The notes below the pieces were generated by a model. The model made no database searches, was not told where the DNA came from, and saw nothing but the letters and a program-made list of their open reading frames with translations. Positions 1 to 9,097 of a stretch of DNA of 64,000 bases are shown one piece after another (the first letter of the stretch is position 1; every line of letters starts with the position of its first letter). Source of the stretch: Streptomyces sp. NBC_01267. Its GTDB lineage: Bacteria; Actinomycetota; Actinomycetes; Streptomycetales; Streptomycetaceae. Both the position numbers and the translations under genes were made by a program. The stretch spans positions 2,618,501 through 2,682,500 of the forward strand of contig NZ_CP108455.1 in the NCBI RefSeq assembly GCF_036241575.1. Reading direction: 5' to 3'.

Positions 1-105
1 GTCGACCTCGGCCTGCTCACCGCCACCAGCGTGTGGATGGCCGAACAGCTGGGCCGCCCCAGCCCGTCCCGCACCGTACGCGCCCTCTCCCACCAGGAGC
101 AGTGA
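1..105 (+). CDS. Hydroxymethylglutaryl-CoA lyase, C-terminal fragment
   Basis: The first 34 codons are open from the window edge to a TGA at 103-105. They encode the stretch VDLGLLTATSVWMAEQLGRP and a short tail, which looks like the C-terminus of HMG-CoA lyase. That enzyme cleaves HMG-CoA to acetoacetate and acetyl-CoA at the end of leucine breakdown. The next gene starts 3 bases after the stop and encodes an acyl-CoA dehydrogenase, the usual partner in the actinobacterial leucine/isovalerate operon. Only the tail is visible, so the call leans on this context and a short match. The start lies outside the window. Confidence 0.6.
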   Translation, partial: VDLGLLTATSVWMAEQLGRPSPSRTVRALSHQEQ

Positions 106-108
106 ACG

Positions 109-1266
109 ATGGACCACCGTCTGAGTACCGAGCACGAAGAACTCCGCCGCACGGTCGAGGCGTTCGCGCACGACGTGATCGCCCCGAAGATCGGCGACCT
201 CTACGAGCGGCACGAGTTCCCGTACGAGATCGTCCGCGAGATGGGCCGGATGGGCCTGTTCGGGCTGCCGTTCCCGGAGGAGTACGGCGGGATGGGCGGC
301 GACTACCTCGCCCTGGGCATCGCCCTGGAGGAGCTGGCCCGCGTCGACTCCTCGGTCGCGATCACCCTGGAGGCGGGCGTCTCGCTGGGCGCGATGCCGG
401 TGTTCCGCTTCGGCACGGAGGAGCAGAAGCAGGAGTGGCTGCCGCGGATGTGCGCGGGCGAGATCCTGGGCGCGTTCGGCCTGACCGAGCCGGAGTGCGG
501 CTCGGACGCGGGCGGCACCCGGACGACGGCCGTGCGCGACGGTGACGACTGGGTGATCAACGGCTCCAAGTGCTTCATCACCAACTCCGGTACGGACATC
601 ACCGGCCTGGTCACGGTCACCGCGGTCACCGGCCGCAAGCCGGACGGCCGCCCGCAGATCTCCTCGATCATCGTCCCGTCGGGCACTCCTGGTTTCACGG
701 TGGCGGCCCCGTACTCGAAGGTCGGCTGGAACTCCTCGGACACCCGCGAGCTGTCGTTCTCCGACGTCCGGGTCCCCGCGGCGAACCTGCTCGGCGAGGA
801 GGGCCGCGGCTACGCCCAGTTCCTGCGCATCCTCGACGAGGGCCGGGTCGCGATCTCCGCCCTGGCCACGGGCCTGGCGCAGGGCTGCGTGGACGAGTCC
901 CTGGCGTACGCGAAGCAGCGCCACGCGTTCGGCCGCCCGATCGGCGACAACCAGGCCATCCAGTTCAAGATCGCGGACATGGAGATGAAGGCCCACACGG
1001 CGCGCGTCTCGTGGCGGGACGCGGCATCACGGCTGGTGAGCGGCGACCCGTTCAAGAAGGAAGCGGCGCTGGCGAAGCTGTACTCGTCGACGGTGGCGGT
1101 GGACAACGCCCGCGACGCGACGCAGATCCACGGCGGGTACGGCTTCATGAACGAGTACCCGGTGGCGCGGATGTGGCGTGACTCCAAGATCCTGGAGATC
1201 GGCGAGGGCACGAGCGAGGTGCAGCGGATGCTGATCGCACGGGAGTTGGGGCTGCCCGCGGGGTGA
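109..1266 (+). CDS. acdH: Acyl-CoA dehydrogenase (AcdH-like)
   Basis: This 385-residue FAD enzyme has the standard length and architecture of short/branched-chain acyl-CoA dehydrogenases: an N-terminal helical domain, a middle beta domain around residues 120-225 (FGLTEPECGSDAGG, then WVINGSKCFITN), and a C-terminal helical domain. The signature ATQIHGGYGFMNEYPVARMWRD is present in pieces, and the catalytic glutamate lies in the EIGEGTSEVQR segment near the end. It oxidises an acyl-CoA, probably isovaleryl- or another branched-chain acyl-CoA, in leucine/valine catabolism. The start ATG lies 3 bases after the preceding HMG-CoA lyase stop, so the two are probably co-transcribed. In S. coelicolor the gene next to the des locus is acdH (from memory); the symbol rests on that synteny. 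Confidence 0.85.
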   Translation: MDHRLSTEHEELRRTVEAFAHDVIAPKIGDLYERHEFPYEIVREMGRMGLFGLPFPEEYGGMGGDYLALGIALEELARVDSSVAITLEAGVSLGAMPVFRFGTEEQKQEWLPRMCAGEILGAFGLTEPECGSDAGGTRTTAVRDGDDWVINGSKCFITNSGTDITGLVTVTAVTGRKPDGRPQISSIIVPSGTPGFTVAAPYSKVGWNSSDTRELSFSDVRVPAANLLGEEGRGYAQFLRILDEGRVAISALATGLAQGCVDESLAYAKQRHAFGRPIGDNQAIQFKIADMEMKAHTARVSWRDAASRLVSGDPFKKEAALAKLYSSTVAVDNARDATQIHGGYGFMNEYPVARMWRDSKILEIGEGTSEVQRMLIARELGLPAG

Positions 1267-1337
1267 GCGACCAGGCTGAGGGTGGCTCGGCGCGGGTGTG
1301 AACGCGGGCACGGGGCACGGGGTGCGGGCGTGAACGC

Positions 1338-1382
1338 GGGTACGGAGTGGGCGGCGCCGGATCGGCGGCCCACCCCGTACCC
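1338..1382. terminator. Bidirectional terminator between acdH and GH3 gene
   Basis: A 15-base inverted repeat (1338-1352 against 1368-1382, one mismatch) lies between two convergent genes, so it can serve both. There is no long T-tract, which is usual in Streptomyces. Two imperfect copies of a GCGGGYGTGAACGCGGGYACGG unit lie just before it (about 1292-1346). Confidence 0.55.
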
Positions 1383-1401
1383 CTCCCCCCGCGCCGGTAC
1401 G

Positions 1402-4400
1402 TCAGTTGATGGCTTCGGCGAAGATGTGCAGTTGCGGGTTGTTGGGCAGGGTCACGTACTTGACGGTCTTCCCGCCGGTGAGCGGTACGGACGCCGCGTA
1501 CAGGCTGACCTTGTGGTCCGCGGGTTTGGTACTGCCCGGCGGACGGTTCCAGTGCGCGGCGGTGGCCACCAGCGTGCAGCCGTCGGTGGCCGCGTTGCTG
1601 TACCAGTCCGCGACGTCCAGCGTCGAGGTCGATGTGCTGCCGTCGGTGTAGGTGACGGCGACCGTGCCGGTCTGGCTGCCGTTGGTGCCCACGGTCAGGA
1701 ACGACAGCTGCGAGCCGCTGCCGGAGTCCGCGACGACCTGCCGGTGGGCGGTGACCGCGTCTGCCCGGCCGGCGGGGACATCGGGCCAGGTGAGGGAGGC
1801 GCCCATGGCGGTCACCTGGCTGCCCGGCGTGATACCCACCGAGGCCAGGGCCTGCTGGGAGAAGCTGTAGCCCACTCCGTCCAGGTTGCCCGGCGTCTGG
1901 TCCGCGTCATCGGTGACGCCCACCGTGTCGCGGGCGGCTGCCAGGTCGGCGTAGGCGACCTGGACGGCTGCGCTGCCGGTGCCCGCGGGCAGGTTCTCCG
2001 AGCCCCGGTAGCCGGTTCGGGCGGTCAGCTTCACCTCGCCGCCCTTCGCCGTGGCGTCCACCCGCACCTGCCACTCCGTCGAGACGGACTCCCCGGCCCG
2101 CACCGTGTGGAAGGTGGCGGAAGTGACGGCCTTCTTCGTCCAGCCGGCGGGGACGGTCAGTTCGGTGGCGGCCTCCTTCACCTCCTGCGTCGACCTGTTG
2201 GTGAATGTGGTGGTCACGGACTGGGTGGATCCGCCGGTCACCGCGTCCGGGGCGGTCACCTTCGTGTAGCGCGGTCCGCTGGTCCTGGTGACGGTGAAGG
2301 TGTCCGACAGCGGAAGATTCCGCGAGGAGTCGCCGGCCTGGAGGGTGTACGTGCCGGTGCCGAGCGTCCAGGCCTGGGCGTCGGTGTTCCAGTACGACGC
2401 GTCCTGTGCGGAGATCTCGAAGGTGACCCGCTTCGTCCGGTGCGCCCTGAGGTCCACCTTCTGGAATCCCTTGAGCTGACGCGCCGGTTCCCCGGTGGAG
2501 GACGGCGCGCTCAGGTAGAGCTGGGCGACGTCGGCCCCTCGGCGGCTGCCGGTGTTGGTGACGTCCACACTCGCCCGGAGTGTCCCGCCGTCGGTCAGCT
2601 TCTGTCCGACGTGCAGGTGGGAGTAGCGGAACGAGGTGTACGAGAGTCCGTACCCGAACGGGAACAGCGGTGTCAGCTTCTTGGCGTCGTACCAGCGGTA
2701 GCCGACATCGAGGCCCTCGGAGTACTGGACCTTGCCCCCGGTGCCGGGCCACTGCGCCGAGGTCGAGGCCGGGACCTGGTCGAGGGACGTGGGGAAGGTG
2801 ACCGGCAGCTTCCCGGACGGATTCACATCGCCGAACAGGAGTTCCGCGATGGCATGGCCCGCCTCCTGACCCGGGTACCAGGCCTCCAGGACTCCCCTGA
2901 CCTCGTTCAGCCAGGGCATCGTGACGGCCGAACCGGTATTGAGCACCACCACGGTGTCGGGGTTCGCCGCGGCCACCGCGCTGATGAGCTTGTTCTGGTC
3001 ACCGGGCAGATCGATGTCCGCCAGGTCGCTGCCCTCGGACTCGAAGTCGTTGGCATACACGACCGCGACATCCGACTTCTTCGCGAGCGCGACCGCCTGG
3101 TCGATCAGCGGGCCGTCGTCCGGCCGGGTCCAGCCGAGATCGACCCTGTCCCCACCGCCGCGCTGGTAGTAGTCGACCTCCACCTGGATCGCCTTGCCCG
3201 CGGTCAGGTCGGCCTTCGCGGTCTCCGTGGCGCCCCCTCCCTGGTCCCGCCAGTTGTCGATCACCTGCTTGCCGTCGATGAAGAGGCGGCTGCCGTCGTC
3301 GCTGGTCAGTCCGAAGGTGTACGTGCCGGTCACCGGCGGGGTGATCGTCCCGGTCCAGCTGGCCGAGAAGTTCGTCGCGGGGACGCCCTTCGCGGGCGCC
3401 GCCCCTCTCCAGTTGAAGTCGACCTGGGGGTCGGTCCGGGTGGCCGCCGGCGGGCCCGTGAGCGTGGTGTTCGGGTAGTAGTCGCCCTGCAGACCGTGCC
3501 CCGTCCCCGACGGCGGGGTGAGGAAGGAGGTGTCGATGGGCGGCAGCGCCCCCGAGGGCCCCAGGCCGCCCTGTGCGTAGGTGACGGTGGCCTGCGAACC
3601 GGCGCGCGCCTTGATGCCCTGGTAGGGGGTGACCGTACCGGTGCCTGCGACAGCGGCGCTGCCGCCTCCCGCGGTCATGGTGTCCGTGCCCGCACCGTCG
3701 CCGATCACCGCGATCGACTTCACCCTGCCCGTGTCCAGCGGCAGGACCTTCTGTGCGTTCTTCAGCAGGACGGTGCCCGCCTCGGCCGTCTTCTTCGCGA
3801 CATCGACGTGGGCCGGGGTGGACGCCTCGGCGCCGGGGGTGTCCGGGGAGGGATGGTCGAACAGACCGAAGCGGAACTGTTCGCGCATGATGCGGGTGAC
3901 CATGTCGTCGACCCGGCTCTGTGGCACCTGGCCCTGCTCCACCGCCGTCTTGAGCGCGGCCCCGAAGTACTGGTTGTCGGGCATCTCCATGTCCATCCCC
4001 GCGTTGGCCGAGGCAACCGTGCTGTGGGTGCCGCCCCAGTCCGAGGTGATGAACCCCTGGAATCCGAAGTCCTTCTTGAGGATGCCGTTCAGGTACGAGT
4101 TCTCGCAGGCGTACGTGCCGTTGACGGACGAGTAGGAGCACATCGCCGACGCCGGATGTGCCTGGTCGACGATCGCGCCGAAGGCACTGGCGTAGATCTC
4201 CCGCACCGTACGGTCATCGATGACAACGTTATCGGCCGGGGTGTTGCGGCTGGTCTCCTGGTTGTAGACCGCCCAGTGCTTGACCTGGGCCATCACGCCC
4301 TGGCCCTGGATGCCCTCGATGTCGGCGGCGCCCATCCGGCCGGTGAGATACGGGTCTTCGCTGTACGACTCGAAGGACCTGCCCCAGCGCGGGTCGCGCA

Positions 4401-4884
4401 CGATGTTGACCGTCGGACCCAGGTCGACGTCGACCCCCTTGGTCTTGTCCTCGGCGCCGATCACCGTCCCGTAGGACTTCGCGACCGAGGGGTCGAAGGA
4501 GGCGGCGATGCCGGCCGCCGCGGGCAGCTGGGTCGTGGTGGCCATCCGGACGCCGGTCGGCCCGTCCTGCAACTTCAGCGCGGGGATGCACAGCCTGCTG
4601 TTGCCGGGGACGTAGCCGGTGTACGCCGAGACCACCCCGCCCTTCACCATCGCGATCTTCTCGTCGAGGGTCATCCGGGAGACGACGTCAGCCACCCGGG
4701 AGTTCACCGGTGCGTTCGAACCCACCCAGGGGCAGTCGGCGTTCGGGCCGTCCGCCGAGCGCTGTGCGGCCTGCGCCGCACCCGTAGGCGACACGGCGAG
4801 TCCCGCGATGGCGGCGGCTGCGGCGAGCAGCACCGTCGCCGTTCTGGAGCGACGTAACAGGGCCAGGCGTTTCGCTGGGAACAT
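1402..4884 (-). CDS. Secreted GH3 beta-glucosidase with PA14 insert
   Basis: The 1160-residue protein begins with an Arg-rich n-region, an Ala/Leu/Val-rich hydrophobic core and a likely AQA-A cleavage site near residue 40, so it is probably exported. A GH3 N-domain follows, with the nucleophile aspartate in the FITSDWGG motif (about D282). The GH3 C-domain is interrupted by a PA14 carbohydrate-binding module (roughly residues 465-600, starting at GLQGDYYPN). A fibronectin-III-like domain follows, then NPCBM/NEW3-type beta domains at the C-terminus. PA14-bearing GH3 enzymes usually act on beta-glucosides or other plant or fungal oligosaccharides; the substrate cannot be read here. The ATG at 4884 has an AAGGAG five bases upstream (4890-4895). 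An in-frame start at 4917 lacks one and would spoil the signal peptide. Confidence 0.88.
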   Translation of the reverse strand: MFPAKRLALLRRSRTATVLLAAAAAIAGLAVSPTGAAQAAQRSADGPNADCPWVGSNAPVNSRVADVVSRMTLDEKIAMVKGGVVSAYTGYVPGNSRLCIPALKLQDGPTGVRMATTTQLPAAAGIAASFDPSVAKSYGTVIGAEDKTKGVDVDLGPTVNIVRDPRWGRSFESYSEDPYLTGRMGAADIEGIQGQGVMAQVKHWAVYNQETSRNTPADNVVIDDRTVREIYASAFGAIVDQAHPASAMCSYSSVNGTYACENSYLNGILKKDFGFQGFITSDWGGTHSTVASANAGMDMEMPDNQYFGAALKTAVEQGQVPQSRVDDMVTRIMREQFRFGLFDHPSPDTPGAEASTPAHVDVAKKTAEAGTVLLKNAQKVLPLDTGRVKSIAVIGDGAGTDTMTAGGGSAAVAGTGTVTPYQGIKARAGSQATVTYAQGGLGPSGALPPIDTSFLTPPSGTGHGLQGDYYPNTTLTGPPAATRTDPQVDFNWRGAAPAKGVPATNFSASWTGTITPPVTGTYTFGLTSDDGSRLFIDGKQVIDNWRDQGGGATETAKADLTAGKAIQVEVDYYQRGGGDRVDLGWTRPDDGPLIDQAVALAKKSDVAVVYANDFESEGSDLADIDLPGDQNKLISAVAAANPDTVVVLNTGSAVTMPWLNEVRGVLEAWYPGQEAGHAIAELLFGDVNPSGKLPVTFPTSLDQVPASTSAQWPGTGGKVQYSEGLDVGYRWYDAKKLTPLFPFGYGLSYTSFRYSHLHVGQKLTDGGTLRASVDVTNTGSRRGADVAQLYLSAPSSTGEPARQLKGFQKVDLRAHRTKRVTFEISAQDASYWNTDAQAWTLGTGTYTLQAGDSSRNLPLSDTFTVTRTSGPRYTKVTAPDAVTGGSTQSVTTTFTNRSTQEVKEAATELTVPAGWTKKAVTSATFHTVRAGESVSTEWQVRVDATAKGGEVKLTARTGYRGSENLPAGTGSAAVQVAYADLAAARDTVGVTDDADQTPGNLDGVGYSFSQQALASVGITPGSQVTAMGASLTWPDVPAGRADAVTAHRQVVADSGSGSQLSFLTVGTNGSQTGTVAVTYTDGSTSTSTLDVADWYSNAATDGCTLVATAAHWNRPPGSTKPADHKVSLYAASVPLTGGKTVKYVTLPNNPQLHIFAEAIN

Positions 4885-5259
4885 CACAACTCCTTGGTCG
4901 ACACCGCAGGCCGTCATGGGCGAGCGGGCGTGAAGTACGGCATCGGGGCCGTCCGCACGAGTTCAACGAGTTCAACTGTTCAACGAGTTCAACGAGCTCT
5001 GCGAGGGTGAAGCTATGCCCCGGAGGACACAGCCGCCAGCGATGTGCGGGTACGGATTCCCGCCTCGCGGACCGACCCGGCTGCTGCGGTTCGGCCCGGC
5101 TGCCGCGTTCCGGCTGCCGACCCGGGCCCGCTGCGCTCGTCGAGGTCGTCCCGCTCGCCGCGTCACCAGCTCCTCGGTCCGGCATCCTATATGCACCGAT
5201 ATCATGCGTTCCGACCGAACCCGCCGGGACCTGGGGCCCGCGTACGGAAGAGGACGCCC
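4885..5259. promoter_or_regulatory. Divergent promoter region with four GTTCAAC heptamers
   Basis: This 375-base gap lies between the divergent GH3 and LLM-hemerythrin genes. It holds four direct copies of GTTCAAC at 4961, 4970, 4978 and 4987 (spacing 9, 8 and 9), which read GTTGAAC on the GH3 strand. This may be an iterated operator, or several TTGAAC -35-like elements. I see no convincing small gene. No regulator of the GH3 gene is encoded beside it. Confidence 0.4.
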
Positions 5260-6777
5260 ATGCCCGACCACGGACACGACCTGCGCTTCGGCGCCTTCCT
5301 CACCCCCACCGCGAAAGGCCACGGCGAGGTGGTACGTCTGGCACGCCTCGCCGACGACATCGGTCTGGACCTCATCGGCGTCCAGGACCACCCCTACCAG
5401 CCGACGTTCCTCGACACCTGGACCCTGCTGACCCACCTCGCGGCCCGCACCGAACGTGTCACTCTCTTCCCGCACGTCGCCAACCTGCCGCTGCGCCCGC
5501 CGGCCGTCCTGGCCCGGTCCGCCGCCACCCTGGACATCCTCAGCGGCGGCCGGGCCGAACTCGGCATCGGTGCCGGTGCCTTCCAGGACGCGATCGCCTC
5601 ACTCGGCGGACCGCGCCGCACGCCGGCCGATGCCGTCGACGCCCTGGAGGAAGCCGTAGCGGTGATCCGTGCGTTGTGGGCCCCCGGACCCGCCGTACAC
5701 GTACCGGGCCGTCACTACCGGCTCGACGGAGCCCGCCCGGGGCCCTTTCCCGTCCACCCTCTCGGCATCTGGATCGGCGCGTACAAGAGGCGCATGCTGG
5801 AACTCACCGGCCGTCTCGGTGACGGCTGGCTCCCCTCCGCGGCCTACGCACCCCCGGGTGATCTCGCGGAGATGAGCCGGACCCTCGACGACGCCGCCCG
5901 CGCCGCAGGCCGTTCCCCCGACCGGATCCGGCGGATCTACACCGTCGGCGGGCGCTTCTCCCGCCTCGCCTCGGACCGGTTCCTCGACGGGCCTCCCGAA
6001 CAGTGGGCCCGCGAGCTGACCGAACTCGCCCTCACCCACGGCATCAGCGGCTTCGTCCTCGCCCCGGGAGCCGACGCCGAGCGCGAACTGCGCACCTTCA
6101 CCGAAGAGGTGGCGCCACGGGTACGGGAGGCGACCGCCGCCGCACGTGACGCGCGGCGGCCCACCACGGAGACACCACCCGCAGCGGCGGCTTCCGGTGC
6201 TCCCACGAGGGCGCCGGAGGACGTCGACCTCTGGTCGTCCGACCCCCTGGACGAGGCGACCCGCCCCCGGGCTCCCAAGCACCAGCCGGGTCCGGCCCTG
6301 GGGAACACCGGCGCCCGGCTCACCCTCATCCACGACAACCTGCGTGCCGAGATGCGGCAGATCGCCGACGCCGTCTCCCAGGTCGCCGCAGGACAGCGGG
6401 ACGCCGCCGCCGCCCGCTCGATGATCAACAGCCTCACGCTGCGGCAGAACTACTGGACCCTCGGTTCCTTCTGCACCGCCTACAGCCGCACCCTCACCAC
6501 GCACCACACCATCGAGGACCAGTACATGTTCCCCGAACTGCGGGAGAAGCAGGCGTCCCTGACTCCCGTGGTGGAGCGGCTGGAGCACGAGCACGAGATC
6601 ATCGCCGAGACCCTGGCCCGGCTGGACGCCGCCCTGGTCACCCTCGTGCAGGACGAGGGCCACATCAGCGAGGTCCAGGACCTGACCGATGTGCTGGGGC
6701 GCATCCTCCTCTCCCACCTCGGCTACGAGGAGGAGGAACTGGTGGAGCCGCTGGACCGGCTCGGCATCAACGTCTGA
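5260..6777 (+). CDS. LLM-class F420/flavin oxidoreductase fused to hemerythrin HHE domain
   Basis: The 505-residue protein joins two domains. Residues 1 to about 290 are a luciferase-like (LLM) TIM-barrel oxidoreductase, starting LRFGAFLTPTAKGHGEVVRL and containing DLIGVQDHPYQPTFLDTW and the GGRAELGIGAGAF segment. A proline/charge-rich linker (about 300-345) leads to a hemerythrin-like four-helix domain (about 350-500). The probable iron ligands there are H in LIHDN, HxxxE in HHTIEDQ, H in EHEHEII, and HxxxxE in HLGYEEEE. LLM enzymes use F420 or FMN; a non-heme di-iron HHE domain senses or binds O2, NO or iron. The ATG at 5260 follows GAAGAGGA at 7-base spacing. In-frame starts further upstream (5044, 5191) have no good ribosome-binding site and would add an atypical Arg/Pro-rich leader. 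Confidence 0.85.
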   Translation: MPDHGHDLRFGAFLTPTAKGHGEVVRLARLADDIGLDLIGVQDHPYQPTFLDTWTLLTHLAARTERVTLFPHVANLPLRPPAVLARSAATLDILSGGRAELGIGAGAFQDAIASLGGPRRTPADAVDALEEAVAVIRALWAPGPAVHVPGRHYRLDGARPGPFPVHPLGIWIGAYKRRMLELTGRLGDGWLPSAAYAPPGDLAEMSRTLDDAARAAGRSPDRIRRIYTVGGRFSRLASDRFLDGPPEQWARELTELALTHGISGFVLAPGADAERELRTFTEEVAPRVREATAAARDARRPTTETPPAAAASGAPTRAPEDVDLWSSDPLDEATRPRAPKHQPGPALGNTGARLTLIHDNLRAEMRQIADAVSQVAAGQRDAAAARSMINSLTLRQNYWTLGSFCTAYSRTLTTHHTIEDQYMFPELREKQASLTPVVERLEHEHEIIAETLARLDAALVTLVQDEGHISEVQDLTDVLGRILLSHLGYEEEELVEPLDRLGINV

Positions 6778-6828
6778 CCCGACCGGCAGTTGCTCGACGA
6801 CGCGCCGCGCACCCCACGAACCCGGGCG

Positions 6829-7020
6829 TTACGGCGTCCACGCGTCGCGCTGTACGGCTGACACGGAGGAGGCCCGGGCGGACCGCTCCACCGCGACGTA
6901 GAGAGGGCCGTCCGGGGCCAAGAAGCGCTGCTGCCGACGCAGTCGTGCCCTGATACGGTGCTCCGCCTCCTCACCAGTTGCGATCTCGGAGAACAACGCG
7001 CGGGCGTACAGCCGGGGGCG
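6829..7020 (-). pseudogene. Relic of a DUF5753 (Scr1/XRE-type) regulator
   Basis: Read on the minus strand, this stretch gives RLYARALFSEIATGEEAEHR, then an Arg-rich RARLRRQQRFL and LYVAVERSARASS. This matches the core of the DUF5753 domain found behind XRE helix-turn-helix domains in Streptomyces regulators (pattern YARAL, EEVERRVRARLxRQ, then a hydrophobic strand). There is no helix-turn-helix domain upstream and no continuation downstream, and the frame stops at 6829. It is best read as a decayed gene fragment lying in the gap between two plus-strand genes. Family assignment is by eye. Confidence 0.5.
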
Positions 7021-7108
7021 CCTCCCACCCCCGGTGGAGACGGGTTTCCACCCGCGTTCCACCCACGGGCTGAAGGATTACGGGGCCGCGAGGCGAATAG
7101 TCGAAGTC

Positions 7109-7660
7109 ATGACGCTCACTGACTGGATCATCGACATCGCACTCCTCCTCATCGTCTTCCGCCAGCTGCGGGAGGAGCGGCTCAGGGCCCGTACGGTGCT
7201 GCTGCCGCTGGCCATCATCGGCTGGACGGCCATCAGCTACCTCGACGACATCCCGACCGCCGGCAACGACGTGACGCTGGCCGTGGTGTTCGCCGCCGTG
7301 GGTATCGCCTTCGGCCTCGTGTCCGGCCTGCTGACCCGGGTCCGTTACGCGGACGGACATGCGCGGATCAAGGCCACCGCCGGCGCGGCGGGGCTGTGGG
7401 TGCTCAGTATGGGATTCCGGCTGGCTTTCGCCGTCTGGTCCAGCCACCCCTCCGGCGCCGCACACGTCGCGCACTTCTCCGCCGCCCACGACATCACCAG
7501 CGGCCAGGCGTGGGTGGTGGCTCTCGTCCTGATGGCCTTCGGTGAGGTCATCGTCCGCATGGGTACGATCGTCGTCCGGGGCGGGCTCCTCGTCGCGCGC
7601 AACAAGCAGCACGAGCAGGCCTCCGCCCTGACGGCGCCCCGTACCGACGTCCACATCTGA
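7109..7660 (+). CDS. Small integral membrane protein, unknown function
   Basis: The 183-residue product starts MTLTDWIIDIALLLIVFRQL and has about five hydrophobic segments separated by short charged loops (REERLRARTV, RVRYADGHARIK). It ends in a hydrophilic tail (ARNKQHEQASALTAPRTDVH). I recognise no catalytic motif. The gene lies 91 bases upstream of a histidine kinase on the same strand, so it may be co-transcribed or supply a membrane input, but nothing in the sequence proves that. The ATG at 7109 was preferred over an in-frame start at 7034 because the extra 25 residues are hydrophilic and lie in the decayed gap. Confidence 0.7.
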   Translation: MTLTDWIIDIALLLIVFRQLREERLRARTVLLPLAIIGWTAISYLDDIPTAGNDVTLAVVFAAVGIAFGLVSGLLTRVRYADGHARIKATAGAAGLWVLSMGFRLAFAVWSSHPSGAAHVAHFSAAHDITSGQAWVVALVLMAFGEVIVRMGTIVVRGGLLVARNKQHEQASALTAPRTDVHI

Positions 7661-7751
7661 CCGGGCGGCACGGCACGTACGAATCGATGACCCGAGGAAC
7701 AGGTTCCGTGCCGGAGGCTGTGAAGCGGCCGGCGGCGAACGGAGTACGGGG

Positions 7752-8897
7752 ATGATGAGCAAACAGCGGTGGACCGGTCCGGTGGACCGGGCGATGCTCG
7801 ACCGGCACAGCCTGATCGGCGCGACGACCCTGGTGATCTGCATGGCGATCTCCGTGGTCGCGGCCCACGGCACGACCCTCAAGATCGTCGTCGCCGTACT
7901 CGGGGTCCTCGCCGAGCTGGGCATGGTGCTGGGCCGGCGGGTCCTGCCGTCCCCCCTGGGCGCGCTCGGCGCGACGCTCGCCATTGCCACCGGGCTCGCG
8001 ATCACGCTCCTGGCGCCGAGTGGGCTCGGATCGGTCCCGGTGCTGGCGGGCACGTCCGTCCTGCCCCTGCGCCTTCCGGCGGGGCCGGTGCGCCACGCGG
8101 GGGTCGGGGTGGTCTCGGTCGCGTTCGGGATCTCGATCCTGGTGGTCACCGGCAGTCCGGCCGGGCTACTGGCGGGCGTGGGGGCCTGGTTCATGGCCGA
8201 CCGGTCCGTGGAGCACGCCGCCCTCCAGGCCGAGCGGGACCGGGCCGTCGCGCTGCTGGCCGAGGTGGAGGCGTCCCGGCAGGCGCTGCAGGAGGCGGCG
8301 GCCGTCGAGGAACGCAGCCGTATCGCCAGGGAGATGCACGATGTCCTCGCGCACAGCCTCGCCGGTCTGTCCGTGCAGTTGCAGGCCGTGCGGGCGATCG
8401 CGAACCGGGAGGGCTCCCCCGCCGTGCTGACCGGCCCGCTCGACCGGGCCGCGGAACTCGCCCGCGAGGGCGTCCAGGAGGCGCGCGCCGCTGTCGGTGC
8501 GCTGCGCGTCGCGCCGCTTCGGGGGGTGGACGACCTCAAGGGGCTGGTCGGCGGGTTTCCCGGCGAGGCGCACCTGTGGACCACCGGTCGGGCCCGCCCG
8601 CTCCGCCCCGAGGCGGGCCACGCGGTGTACCGGGGAGTGCAGGAGGCCATGACGAACGCGGCACGCTATGCGACCGGGAGCCCCATCGAGGTGGAAGTGG
8701 CGTGGGCAGAGCGGGAGTTGCGGGTGGCTGTCCGCGACCAGGGGCTGCCGCCCGGCCGCGCCCTCTCGGGCGTGAAGGGGAGCGGCACCGGTCTGGCGAG
8801 CATGGCCGAGCGGATCGAAGCGGTCGGCGGGTCGCTGTCCGCGGGGCCCGCACCCGGCGGGACGGGCTGGCAGATCGAGATGCGCGTACCGGTCTGA
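7752..8897 (+). CDS. Membrane sensor histidine kinase, NarL-partner type
   Basis: This 381-residue kinase has four or five N-terminal membrane segments (residues 20-150) and a coiled-coil stretch (about 155-190). The HisKA_3 dimerisation/phosphoacceptor region follows, with the phospho-histidine in RIAREMHDVLAHSLAGL (about H196). The HATPase domain carries the N-box EAMTNAARYA and the G-box GSGTGLASMAERI. It has no large extracellular sensor loop, so it probably senses within the membrane. Kinases of this group pair with LuxR/NarL-type response regulators, and one lies downstream at 9098. Two adjacent ATGs (7752 and 7755) are possible starts; GGGG lies upstream. Confidence 0.88.
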   Translation: MMSKQRWTGPVDRAMLDRHSLIGATTLVICMAISVVAAHGTTLKIVVAVLGVLAELGMVLGRRVLPSPLGALGATLAIATGLAITLLAPSGLGSVPVLAGTSVLPLRLPAGPVRHAGVGVVSVAFGISILVVTGSPAGLLAGVGAWFMADRSVEHAALQAERDRAVALLAEVEASRQALQEAAAVEERSRIAREMHDVLAHSLAGLSVQLQAVRAIANREGSPAVLTGPLDRAAELAREGVQEARAAVGALRVAPLRGVDDLKGLVGGFPGEAHLWTTGRARPLRPEAGHAVYRGVQEAMTNAARYATGSPIEVEVAWAERELRVAVRDQGLPPGRALSGVKGSGTGLASMAERIEAVGGSLSAGPAPGGTGWQIEMRVPV

Positions 8898-9097
8898 GGG
8901 ATCGGCGGCGGCGGTGCGGACCGTACGGCTTCCCCTGTCCGTCACGGCCCCCGGTACGGACCGCCCGGTACGCAGAAGGGCGTGCAGGCGGCACGGTGGC
9001 GGCGAACGGCACCGGGGGGCAAGGAAGATGAGGGCGTGAAGACACGTGAGTACATCGGTCGGCGTCCCGGCGCCGCACACGGGCGGAAGGCGGACGG

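Noticed and set aside
1282..4857. A 1191-codon open frame on the plus strand opposite the GH3 gene
   Set aside because: It is the antisense shadow of a real gene in GC-rich DNA: Arg/Gly/Val-rich, with no domain, and the minus strand carries a full GH3 enzyme with catalytic motifs.
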